A stretch of DNA of 58,066 bases from a virus: the IMG/VR virus record IMGVR_UViG_3300044734_000048, positions 1 through 58,066 of that record; one strand, written 5' to 3'. A program made the position numbers and the translations under genes. The notes under the pieces are model-generated. The model did not search any database. It had not been told where the DNA came from and saw nothing but the letters and a program-made list of their open reading frames with translations. Of this stretch, positions 1 through 7,878 are shown piece by piece (the first letter of the stretch is position 1; each line of letters opens with the position of its first letter).

Positions 1-144
1 ATGAGCGAAAACGTCATATACTACATTACGAATTGCCTGGAGAACATCTTAAGCGCGCCATGCGATAACCTCTACATTCGCAGGCGAGCCGAAGATATAG
101 CACGAGCATTTACTAAAGCCGATATGGGAGGGCTTTGCCTATAA
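1..144 (+). CDS. Small ORF at window edge, unknown
   Basis: The frame is open from base 1 (an ATG) to TAA at 142-144 and would give 47 residues, with the stretch YIRRRAEDIARAF near its middle. The upstream sequence is not visible, so this may be the 3' end of a longer gene or a complete small gene. No family is recognised. It lies in the same direction as the next gene, with about 50 bp between them. Confidence 0.25.
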   Translation: MSENVIYYITNCLENILSAPCDNLYIRRRAEDIARAFTKADMGGLCL

Positions 145-196
145 AGGGTCAGATTCTTAAGCACTTTATAGGCAGGCAGAAAGGTTTTAGGGCAAG

Positions 197-1141
197 ATGC
201 CTGTACAAGAAATAAGTAGAGAGAACAATTCCCTTGATGAAGTGTGCGAGAGGGGCGACAATGCTCTAGAGAACATCAGCCCAGACGAGTACGATCTGAT
301 TAGATTGTTATGCGGCTCGCTGGCTATTCTCTGGAAGGATTGGCCTAGAGATATGAAAGTTAGCGTATTAGATAGCAGCAACTTTCTATTTTCCTTAGTT
401 GGAGAATGCCCCCACTGTCGCAGCAATTCGGTATTTATAAGGGTGGCGCAGCATCATGCTGTAGCCGTTGACAGCTATCAGTGGATGGTTTACACCATGA
501 TGCAATGTCAGGGATGCCAGCAGTTCATATTAGGCATTGTATTTAGACATCGAGAGGATTGGCGATATGTAGAGCATTATCCTCTAGGGACGCCCGATGA
601 TTCTGTTCATGAAAAAGTGCCAACACCTATAGCGGAAGATTTTTCCGAGTCCAAGCGTTGCCTATGGGTTAAGGCATACAGAGCATCGGTTGCGATGTGT
701 AGAAGGGCTGTACAATCAAGCTGCGATGATCTAGGCGCACAGGGGGGTAACTTATTTCAGCAGATAGATGATCTAGCTAAAAAAGGCATCATCACCGAAC
801 CGCTCAGGCAACTTGCACACAAGGTCAGGCTTGTCGCAAATAAGGAATTACATGCTAAGCATGATGATCTAGGAACTATCAAGGAAAGGGATGCCAAGTC
901 TATCATCGCTTTTACTCAAGAGTATTTTCACCATGTTTACGTGATGCCAGCGTTGCTTACTCCGGCTGTCCATACCCAACAACTGTCAGTCTTATTCACC
1001 GCAGCCCAAAAGCGGATGGTGGACGGAGGCTGTCGGCAGGCTTTGCTGCAAAAGATGCCTGCTTGTCTTTTGAAGACAGAGGGACTTCTAGAGAAAGTAG
1101 TTCCACATTTTTTACAGGTACGGACGGCTACAGTCTTGTGA
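197..1141 (+). CDS. DUF4145-type protein with a foreign C-terminal tail
   Basis: The predicted 314-residue protein has two Cys pairs (CPHC at 71-74, CQGC at 104-107) typical of a zinc ribbon. A helical region at about 145-250 follows the DUF4145 pattern: P.PIAEDFSE, then a long helix with RASVAMCRRAVQ, then an N/H-rich motif before residue 222. DUF4145 occurs alone or fused to nuclease or defence proteins and its function is unknown. AGGG lies just upstream of the ATG. The normal DUF4145 end (around YVMPALL, residue 248-254) is followed by about 60 residues that are antisense to a zinc-knuckle HNH endonuclease gene. The C-terminus therefore looks like a product of rearrangement rather than a native domain. 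Confidence 0.7.
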   Translation: MPVQEISRENNSLDEVCERGDNALENISPDEYDLIRLLCGSLAILWKDWPRDMKVSVLDSSNFLFSLVGECPHCRSNSVFIRVAQHHAVAVDSYQWMVYTMMQCQGCQQFILGIVFRHREDWRYVEHYPLGTPDDSVHEKVPTPIAEDFSESKRCLWVKAYRASVAMCRRAVQSSCDDLGAQGGNLFQQIDDLAKKGIITEPLRQLAHKVRLVANKELHAKHDDLGTIKERDAKSIIAFTQEYFHHVYVMPALLTPAVHTQQLSVLFTAAQKRMVDGGCRQALLQKMPACLLKTEGLLEKVVPHFLQVRTATVL

Positions 1142-1257
1142 GCATAAGCGCACGGTCTAGAGCAGTAACGACCGTTGCCCCGTCTTACATCGTAGGAGCG
1201 CGGGGAAAATTCTTTCTTACAAACTTCGCAGTTGCGTGCTATTTTAGAGGTAGCCAT
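937..1257 (-). pseudogene. HNH endonuclease, N-terminal fragment
   Basis: The 106-residue frame starts at an ATG preceded by GGAG. It carries two zinc knuckles (C10-C13/C32-C36 and C48-C51/C70-C74) followed by FWAAVNKTDSCWVWTAG, which matches the start of phage HNH homing endonucleases. The HNH catalytic part that should follow is missing; the frame stops three residues after SNAG. It overlaps the plus-strand DUF4145 gene tail to tail, and both genes lose their natural ends at the same place (about 937-950). I read it as a broken free-standing homing endonuclease. Confidence 0.65.
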
Positions 1258-1390
1258 GATGTGAATCTCCTAGAAAGATTTGCTGAATGGTTAGGCTCAT
1301 TCGGGTGTATCCGCACTCGTCTGAGCCACATTTATTTTACCATATAATCGGAGAATTGAGGCGGATATTTTCTTGAGAAGGGGAATGATT

Positions 1391-2155
1391 ATGAGTAGAG
1401 TTTATTTTCACGAGCAGGAAGGTGATTCAGAGGTTAGAGGTTCGGAGCGTGCCTATGCGAGCTATCTCTGCAATGAGGTGTTCCTTGCCGCACTAAACTT
1501 GAATGACTACGATTCATCGGAACGTCCAAGCGTGCTGCGGAACATTATTGCGCCGTCGCATTACGTTGTGAGGTATAAAGGAAGAGAGTTTGCCCAAAGC
1601 CTTAAGACGGCTTTAGTCGTGCCAACGTCCGACGAGTTGTTGGTAGTAGAAGGCAAGCGGGTAGAAGTCTTTAGTGCTGCTCTTAACACCGCTCTTATTA
1701 TGGGTTCTGACCCAATCAAGTTAATGGCACGCTTACACGGTCAATGCGAAATTCATGCTTACATTGAAGGAAAGAATCGTGATTGGGTAGCAGGTATTAT
1801 TGAGAAGGGGCGCGCGTCTGGAATCATGCGTGCCGATGTGGGATGGGAAGAAACTATCACGATGCTGCGGTCTAACTCTGAAAGGCCAGTGGTAACGAGC
1901 TACAGTGTTTGTGAGCAATTCCCGAACGCCGGTGCAGCCAAATGGACGCCGCCCGTCAATGAAGATGGCGAGGATTGGGATACATGGTATGACTTGCCAC
2001 GTGAAGAAAGATGGCGGCTTGGGATGGAAGACCTACGCGCTGAATCTTTACTTGAAATAAAACCTGACGATTGGGACACGTACTACTTCAGGGATGGTGT
2101 AAATGGATTCAAATTACTAGAAGCGGCTTATGCTTTACAGCCCACAAGCGATTGA
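1391..2155 (+). CDS. Hypothetical accessory protein
   Basis: The product is a 254-residue acidic soluble protein with no signal peptide or membrane segment. The start was placed at the ATG with AAGGGG seven bases upstream, rather than the in-frame TTG at 1373. The C-terminal third is rich in D and W (DWDTWYDLPREERWR, then DDWDTYYFRDG). I do not recognise the family. It lies with two other plus-strand genes outside the structural cassette, the usual place for lysogenic-conversion or host accessory genes. Confidence 0.6.
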   Translation: MSRVYFHEQEGDSEVRGSERAYASYLCNEVFLAALNLNDYDSSERPSVLRNIIAPSHYVVRYKGREFAQSLKTALVVPTSDELLVVEGKRVEVFSAALNTALIMGSDPIKLMARLHGQCEIHAYIEGKNRDWVAGIIEKGRASGIMRADVGWEETITMLRSNSERPVVTSYSVCEQFPNAGAAKWTPPVNEDGEDWDTWYDLPREERWRLGMEDLRAESLLEIKPDDWDTYYFRDGVNGFKLLEAAYALQPTSD

Positions 2156-2314
2156 GCCGTGCTACCTGCGAACACAAGGGAACGAGTAGTGATGAAATAG
2201 GTTCTTTGCAGCATCAAACTTAAATTCTTGATTTAGAGCATCAGGGAAACACGATTAGAGTTATGATTGGCAGGTGTGGAAGCGTTTAGGATGTTGGTTA
2301 AAGGAGAAACGACG

Positions 2315-2668
2315 ATGGTTGACGAACAGAAAAGATTAAACGATGCGATACTGTCGCAGGCTATTCGTGAAGTAAATTCTAATGCCGCCGATACTATACC
2401 ATCAGAGGTGTTAGCTCTTCTTGACCACGAGCAACAACGAAGAAAACCAATTGAGAACTATCGTGAATTACAGGAAGAGGTTCTCAAGGCGCTTCTTTTC
2501 TCACTCGCATTTCAGAGCGAATCTTTCAGGGGCGCAACAGCAGAAGAACTTGAGACGATTAAACAGAGGGCGATTGAAAAGCTTCAGACCGACCCGATGT
2601 TCCGCTATTTCGTAACATCGCAGCTTGCCGCAATCATGCTCGTAATCGAAAGGTATAAGCCGCGATAG
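2315..2668 (+). CDS. Hypothetical helical protein
   Basis: The product is a 117-residue, charged, mostly alpha-helical protein. The start is set by AAAGGAG eight bases before ATG; an upstream in-frame start at 2267 has no such site. The C-terminal half (from ELQEEVLKAL) is predicted as three or four amphipathic helices. The family is not recognised. The transcript probably ends at the hairpin at 2761-2806. Confidence 0.55.
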   Translation: MVDEQKRLNDAILSQAIREVNSNAADTIPSEVLALLDHEQQRRKPIENYRELQEEVLKALLFSLAFQSESFRGATAEELETIKQRAIEKLQTDPMFRYFVTSQLAAIMLVIERYKPR

Positions 2669-2760
2669 GCTCTAATGCAACCTAGAGCCGCACGCCAGCG
2701 AACAAAAGGGATTCAGAGGTTAACGGTTAAGTTCTTATGCCTCGCTAAAACTTAATTCCG

Positions 2761-2806
2761 AAAGGTGCGCTCCCTAGTCGCCAAGCTGAAAAGCGCACCT
2801 TTCTTC
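2761..2806. terminator. Bidirectional hairpin terminator between convergent genes
   Basis: A perfect 11-bp inverted repeat (AAAGGTGCGCT at 2761-2771, AGCGCACCTTT at 2792-2802) has a 20-base loop and is followed by CTTCT. It lies between the plus-strand gene ending at 2668 and the minus-strand gene ending at 2821. With A-tract and T-tract on its two sides it can stop transcription from both directions. Confidence 0.65.
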
Positions 2807-2820
2807 TGCCCCTCCCCACC

Positions 2821-5409
2821 TTAGAACGGACATTTCCAACTGCCGCGCGAACGAAAAGCCCACGCGCCTGAGCCACCGCCTGCACACGTCGTCGCAATAG
2901 CGCAGTCCGTACACCAGCTAAAAGTGCCATCCGCCACGCCCCCAGTTAATTGCGAAAAGGGTATCCCCGACTGATTGATGACACCCTGTCCGCTGATCCC
3001 AAGTGTGAGACTGCCTGTGCCGTTGCCGAATGCTGCCCCCCCCGTTCCCTGGTACTGGTTGAAACGCAGCGCACCTGTGCCTTGTGCTTCCATCCTGAGC
3101 GTTCCAAGCTTCGCCGAGATAACAGTTGATGAGTTGTCGTAGCCCACGCGAAGTTTGTCGCCCTGGATAGTGTTGGTGCGCGGTGTTCCCTCGAAATCTG
3201 TATTAGTGCCGCTGACGGGGAAATACTGAAAATTATTGTCGTGCGCCCCGGCTTCAAGATAGACAGTATAGGTCTGATTGCCGTCCAGATTCACGCCGGT
3301 ACTTCCGCATCCCATGACGCCGCTAGAGACGTACATCGCTGTGTCGAAGCCCTCAATCGAGCCGCCGTAGACGTGGTTGCCGTCGCCGTTTGAGAAAACG
3401 AAGCCGATGCTGCCCGCAACGACTGGCCCGCTCCCGGAGACGTTGCTGTTGACTAAATAGTTATCATTTGCCGCATCAGCCGCCGTGCCCGTTGTTTGCA
3501 TCGCGTACTTGAAGCCGGAGATTAAACCGGTGGTGAAGATGTTGTAGGCTGCGTAGGTAGTACCTGTGCCTGTCCCAGCTTCCACTAGGAATCCCTTACC
3601 GGTGGCCGTCGTGAAGTTTTGCTGCCGGAGCGACGTGCGGCTCACCGTGACGTAGACGCCATTTTTCGCATCTATGCCGCCCCCTGCTGGATTCGTGCAG
3701 AAGATCGCAATGTCTTCGATCAGGATGTCTTTTGTCTGCGACGCGAGGGTCGCATCGCCGATCAAGATTGCGTACCCTGTGCCAGTGTAGGTGAAGCCGG
3801 GTTGCGGCAAACTGTAGGTTGCGCTTGGCAGCCCCCTGCCTTGTGGGACTGTTCCCTTCAAAGAGAAGCCGTGCGCGCCTGCTGCGACCACAATCCTATT
3901 CGTCCCCATGTTAATCGCCGTCGTAGGAGAGGAGTCTACGAGGATACTTACACCCTGCTTACTGATGGTCAGGTCGGACGAAAGACTTTGAGAGCCGGTG
4001 AGCATCCGGGCGTCTATGACGCCCCCCGTGACAGGCAGCGCGGTAATTGCCGCCGCGACTTTCGCGCCCCAATCCGCGCCTGAGTAGCGATCTGCGAAAA
4101 CGACAGGAGGTGTGACGGGGAGACGTGTGTCAGTACCTTCAACGAGCGGGCCGCCGCCCGGACCCACGAGCGTCCCGTCGTTGCCGATCACCAACTTGTC
4201 CACGCCCCCTCGCTGAACCCTGAACGCACCAGCGCCGTTTGCATCCGAGTCGAAGTTAATCACCTCGTCGCCGGTCGCCGCGAAAGCTCCCGAAGTGGCC
4301 GAGCCGACATTCGTGCAGTTCGTACAAGTGACGTTCGCGAGCGTGCCGCCTGTGACGTTGACTTGCCCGGTCATCGTGCCGCCGACGCCGAGATTCCCTG
4401 AAACATTCGTGTTGCCCTGAATGTTACCGAGCAGATTGCCGCTGAAAAACGGTGCCGTGACCGTGCCCGCGAAATTAGGCGAGCCTGGCAGCGTGACGGG
4501 GACATGTGTCAGCCCTGACCCGTCGCCCGTCAGAACGCCTGAGACATTGAGATTGCCGCCGACATTCGCAGTCGAGCCGCTCTCAGTAATAATAGAGTTA
4601 GCGAACGTACTTCCGTTCCAGATAATGTGATGGCCTGCGGTCAGCAAAGGAAAAAGCTGCGCCGTTGTAGCTGCTGCGACCGCTGCTGTCAGTGCGTCCA
4701 CTTCAGCCTTTGAAGCGAAAGTAAATTGAGCGTCGAGATTCGCGTCCGTGATGCGGTGGCCGGTTAAGCTGATCGTAGTAGTTGATGCTGGAATATCATA
4801 AATTCCTATCAACTGTGTATTGCCCTTCTGTGCGTCATCAAACCAGACCTGATAATACTGAGCAGGAGAAACAGCGCGTGACGGATAGAGCGACACGTCG
4901 AACTGGCCGCTGCTGTTAAGTGAAGCTGAGACGCTCGCCTTCGCCGGGATAATCCCTGATGGACTAGTCGCCACCTGTGTGAGAAAGAAGCTCACGCGCC
5001 CGACGCGCGGCGCACCGCTTGGATCGAGCAGGCTATCAATGATGCGCGTCTTCGCAGCCGTCACCGTGAGCGTCACAGTGGCCGCAGCCGTCGTATCGCC
5101 TCCACTTGTGACCGTGTACTGAAAGCTATCTGAGCCTGTGTAGCCCACTGTCGGCGTGTAAACAAGCGCGCCCGTCGAGGTATTCAGATTAGAGAGAGCG
5201 CCGTGTGATGGGCTTGTCGTTGTAGCAAATGTCAGAGCCGTGCCGTCTGCATCACTCCCTTGAAGTTGAATTGCCGATTGCGCTGTAACCGGCACAGCGG
5301 TCGAAAAACTGACTGCGACGGGCGCTGCTGCCAGTGCGGTCAGCGGGAAGGCCACGATTAGCAGAGCCGCCACTAAAACAACACTGAGATATTTTCTATA
5401 AGCTCTCAT
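2821..5409 (-). CDS. Large fibre-like protein with signal peptide and beta-helix
   Basis: The 862-residue protein begins with a clear Sec signal peptide (charged MRAYRKY, hydrophobic core, ALAAA at about 24-28). A cadherin/Ig-like module covers about 30-115 (motif GYTGSDSFQYTV). Residues 116-235 form a second beta domain. Gly/Thr/Asn-rich repeats follow, then a parallel beta-helix-like segment (about 500-760) and a C-terminal Cys-rich end (CTDCA, CAGGG). GGAAGAGGG precedes the ATG. It is the last gene of the tail cassette, where receptor-binding fibres lie. A Sec signal on a virion fibre is unusual; the alternative is a secreted lysogenic-conversion adhesin. Confidence 0.7.
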   Translation of the reverse strand: MRAYRKYLSVVLVAALLIVAFPLTALAAAPVAVSFSTAVPVTAQSAIQLQGSDADGTALTFATTTSPSHGALSNLNTSTGALVYTPTVGYTGSDSFQYTVTSGGDTTAAATVTLTVTAAKTRIIDSLLDPSGAPRVGRVSFFLTQVATSPSGIIPAKASVSASLNSSGQFDVSLYPSRAVSPAQYYQVWFDDAQKGNTQLIGIYDIPASTTTISLTGHRITDANLDAQFTFASKAEVDALTAAVAAATTAQLFPLLTAGHHIIWNGSTFANSIITESGSTANVGGNLNVSGVLTGDGSGLTHVPVTLPGSPNFAGTVTAPFFSGNLLGNIQGNTNVSGNLGVGGTMTGQVNVTGGTLANVTCTNCTNVGSATSGAFAATGDEVINFDSDANGAGAFRVQRGGVDKLVIGNDGTLVGPGGGPLVEGTDTRLPVTPPVVFADRYSGADWGAKVAAAITALPVTGGVIDARMLTGSQSLSSDLTISKQGVSILVDSSPTTAINMGTNRIVVAAGAHGFSLKGTVPQGRGLPSATYSLPQPGFTYTGTGYAILIGDATLASQTKDILIEDIAIFCTNPAGGGIDAKNGVYVTVSRTSLRQQNFTTATGKGFLVEAGTGTGTTYAAYNIFTTGLISGFKYAMQTTGTAADAANDNYLVNSNVSGSGPVVAGSIGFVFSNGDGNHVYGGSIEGFDTAMYVSSGVMGCGSTGVNLDGNQTYTVYLEAGAHDNNFQYFPVSGTNTDFEGTPRTNTIQGDKLRVGYDNSSTVISAKLGTLRMEAQGTGALRFNQYQGTGGAAFGNGTGSLTLGISGQGVINQSGIPFSQLTGGVADGTFSWCTDCAIATTCAGGGSGAWAFRSRGSWKCPF

Positions 5410-5430
5410 CTTTTTTCCCTCTTCCTTTGT

Positions 5431-6483
5431 TTAATTGCCTATGCAAATAACTACGATCACGTCAGAGCCTGTGCCCGTGACAGTGATTAAAGAACCTGAT
5501 GTTTTATCAATCCTGAATCCGTTTGTGGCGCTGAAATTACTTCCCGTGCATTGATATGTCGTGCTGGAGGTAAAGACCGCGCTGCCTGAAAAAGTGAGTG
5601 TTCCCGTTCCCCCTGACAACCCGACGCCTCCTGTGACGATGTGCGCGCCCGTAACCACTGTTCCGTCCGCTGTGTAAGTCACAGGGGCGCGCGCGTCTGA
5701 GAGGCGCGTATCGTCTCCCTTGACGACTTGAGATGAAGAGGCGTTTCCTGATGCGGCCACGTCCTTTGTCGCTGCCGTGCCTAAGCCCAAGTTGGTGCGC
5801 GCCGACGGCACGCTCGCCACATCACTTAAATTGTTCGCAGGATTTAAGGGAGTGTAGCCGAGCGCATTCTGCTTACCATTGAAGATTGACCAATCCGTCG
5901 AAGTCAGATAGCCGTTGTGCGTTGTGTCCGCCTGCGTAATTGAGATTGAATTAACAGAGCGCGTGAGGGGTGCGTTGAATGTCAGCGGGCTTTCACCTGA
6001 AGCCGGAGTAGCCCAGATGGTTGTCCCGCCCGATTGTTTTGTGAGCACTTGCCCTGTTACTGCGCTCGCCGCATCACTTGAACCGATGCCGAGCTTTGCT
6101 TCTAAGGCGAGCATTGCCCCTCTGAGGCCGTTGACGTGCGCCGAAACAAGAGGGAAGTGCACAGTTGAAAAGACAGTGTGTGCGGCGGCTGTAGTGCCAG
6201 TGAAGGCGCGCGTCACAGTGAAGTGAGTAGAGTCAGAGGTCGTATAGGAAAGTAGTTCTGAGTCAATCTGTAGCACGCCAGATGTGGGCACGCTCGCGGT
6301 GGAGTTGACGGTAATGGTTGTTGCGCCTGATGAGGCGGCGGAGGTGAGATAGGTTATCTTAAAATCCGAAGCTTGGGGTAACGTCGTCGTCGTATCAAGT
6401 GACCCTGGATAATTGGTTGCGCCTTGCCCGAGCGCAGTCACCGACAACAATATGAGGAAGGTAGTCAATATTAAATTTCTCAT
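5431..6483 (-). CDS. Tail-fibre-like protein with signal peptide
   Basis: The 350-residue protein starts with a Sec signal peptide (MRNLILTTFLILLSVTALGQ). The middle has fibre hallmarks: WSIFNGKQNALGYTPLN and ARTNLGLGTAATKD, the recurring phage tail-fibre motifs that form trimeric beta structure, then VKGDDTRLSDARAP. The ATG lies two bases from the stop of the upstream gene and has GGAG about ten bases upstream. It is co-transcribed with the tail genes. I infer a short fibre or fibre adaptor that pairs with the 862-residue protein. Confidence 0.72.
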   Translation of the reverse strand: MRNLILTTFLILLSVTALGQGATNYPGSLDTTTTLPQASDFKITYLTSAASSGATTITVNSTASVPTSGVLQIDSELLSYTTSDSTHFTVTRAFTGTTAAAHTVFSTVHFPLVSAHVNGLRGAMLALEAKLGIGSSDAASAVTGQVLTKQSGGTTIWATPASGESPLTFNAPLTRSVNSISITQADTTHNGYLTSTDWSIFNGKQNALGYTPLNPANNLSDVASVPSARTNLGLGTAATKDVAASGNASSSQVVKGDDTRLSDARAPVTYTADGTVVTGAHIVTGGVGLSGGTGTLTFSGSAVFTSSTTYQCTGSNFSATNGFRIDKTSGSLITVTGTGSDVIVVICIGN

Positions 6484-6484
6484 C

Positions 6485-6859
6485 TTAGAATTGCTCCCAT
6501 TGAAGTTGGACGGTCGCCTTCAGAGCATGAGGCAGCCATCGAGGACTGCGCCCGTTCTTTACCCAAGCCATGACGCCCATGAACGTCCTCTCCGTATCTG
6601 CGGTCGTGAAAAGATGGCAGTTTGAATGTCTGGCCTTTTGTTGGGCTTCTATCAACTCAGAAACCTCATTCGACGTTGTCTTATGCTCCGTGATTGTCCA
6701 ATAAGGGTGCGATGCGCCTTCCTCAAGAAAGAGCGCATACACGACGCCTTCAGGGTCGTTCGGTAGTGTTAACAAGACAGGCTCTTTAATACGGTCGAAG
6801 TTGGCAGTAGCCCACATAGCGCCTGTGCGGTCAATAACTTGTCGAACAACTTGGTTCAC
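6485..6859 (-). CDS. Hypothetical tail-region protein
   Basis: The 124-residue soluble protein starts with GTG and overlaps the preceding stop (GTGA), which indicates translational coupling. Helices in the middle (EVSELIEAQQKARHSN) are flanked by beta-rich segments. No family is recognised. Its place between the fibre genes and the tip genes suggests a minor tail or fibre-assembly role. Confidence 0.6.
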   Translation of the reverse strand: MNQVVRQVIDRTGAMWATANFDRIKEPVLLTLPNDPEGVVYALFLEEGASHPYWTITEHKTTSNEVSELIEAQQKARHSNCHLFTTADTERTFMGVMAWVKNGRSPRWLPHALKATVQLQWEQF

Positions 6860-7599
6860 TGGCTAACCTCTCTCTCAATGGCTGCGCGCGAATCATGCGC
6901 GTCGTAAGTAAATGTTGAGATGGCTGTCGAGACCGGAGGCGGCGGCACACTTGCTCCAATCTCGGCAGCGCTTGACTGAGGCGACCACGCAGACCATCCC
7001 CGGCCACCTCCAGCATCTTCGGTGCTCTGGTTGCGCCACCTATAACTTATTTTTGAGGCATAGGGCTTCTGGTCTATTTGATGAGTCGGGCTGTCAGAGA
7101 TAGGCTGGACTTCAAAAATGCTCGCATCATCTGCCTTCTCAATTCTGAGCTGGCCGTCCGTGATGGTCGCACCATAAGCGTCAGGCGCAGGCGTTAAGAC
7201 AATCCACGCATCAGTCGCGCTCGCTTTTGCAATTGTCGGTGCGAGCGTGACAGTAGGGACGTGCTCATCAATGCCGCCAACGGAGACGATATTAGGATTG
7301 ACAGTGAGAGGTCGTGTGTAGGCATCTTCGAGACTTGAGACATCCGGGACATTATTTGCGCTCCATGAGCGAGTCGAGAAGATAAGGTCTCCATCTGTGA
7401 GTGGATTGTAGGGGAGCTTGACGGTTGCGCCCGGCGCGAAACTGCCCACGTGCAGAGCCTCGCCGGGCTTCTGGCCGACTTTTCGCCAGTGCAGGTCTAC
7501 TGAGACAGGGTGAGTGGTCGCAGGCGGGTAGTAGCGCGGTATAGCTTCTTCTCGCGCTACTATGTTGATTCCACCGCTATCCTTAGCAACAATATCCAT
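6856..7599 (-). CDS. Tail protein with fibronectin-III-like segment
   Basis: The 247-residue beta-rich protein has an Ig/FnIII-like stretch in the second half (from TVTLAPTIAKASATDAW to YRWRNQST), a proline run near PPPPVST and a short helical end. Such modules are common in baseplate and tip proteins. ATG has AGGG close upstream. The gene sits directly downstream of the tip gene in transcription order and is coupled to the next gene. Confidence 0.6.
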   Translation of the reverse strand: MDIVAKDSGGINIVAREEAIPRYYPPATTHPVSVDLHWRKVGQKPGEALHVGSFAPGATVKLPYNPLTDGDLIFSTRSWSANNVPDVSSLEDAYTRPLTVNPNIVSVGGIDEHVPTVTLAPTIAKASATDAWIVLTPAPDAYGATITDGQLRIEKADDASIFEVQPISDSPTHQIDQKPYASKISYRWRNQSTEDAGGGRGWSAWSPQSSAAEIGASVPPPPVSTAISTFTYDAHDSRAAIEREVSQ

Positions 7600-7605
7600 A
7601 AGCCC

Positions 7606-7878
7606 TTATGTCGTCGTCGTTACTGCCGACCCCATTCTTAAATCAACACTCCGAACCCAGCCGAAGCGAACCTTTCTACCTACTGCGATAGGTAGCGTTC
7701 CCCCTACTACGTGTCCGTTTGAGTCTGCTGTAAGGTCAGACAGAGCAGTCCCGCCTGCCCCAGTCGTCTCATCAACCACGTCGGTTATATCGCGTACCAT
7801 GACCGTTGCGCCTGGGATAAGAATTGGCATCCCTGTGCCGTTATCAACCTTGACATCAAATCCACCGAAGTTAGACAT
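7606..7878 (-). CDS. Small tail protein, unknown
   Basis: The 90-residue protein is rich in Gly, Val and Thr and probably forms a single beta-sandwich (VKVDNGTGMPILIPGATV). The ATG follows immediately after the stop of the tip protein gene, so translation is likely coupled. Similar small proteins lie next to tip genes in many siphoviruses. No more exact assignment can be supported. Confidence 0.55.
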   Translation of the reverse strand: MSNFGGFDVKVDNGTGMPILIPGATVMVRDITDVVDETTGAGGTALSDLTADSNGHVVGGTLPIAVGRKVRFGWVRSVDLRMGSAVTTTT

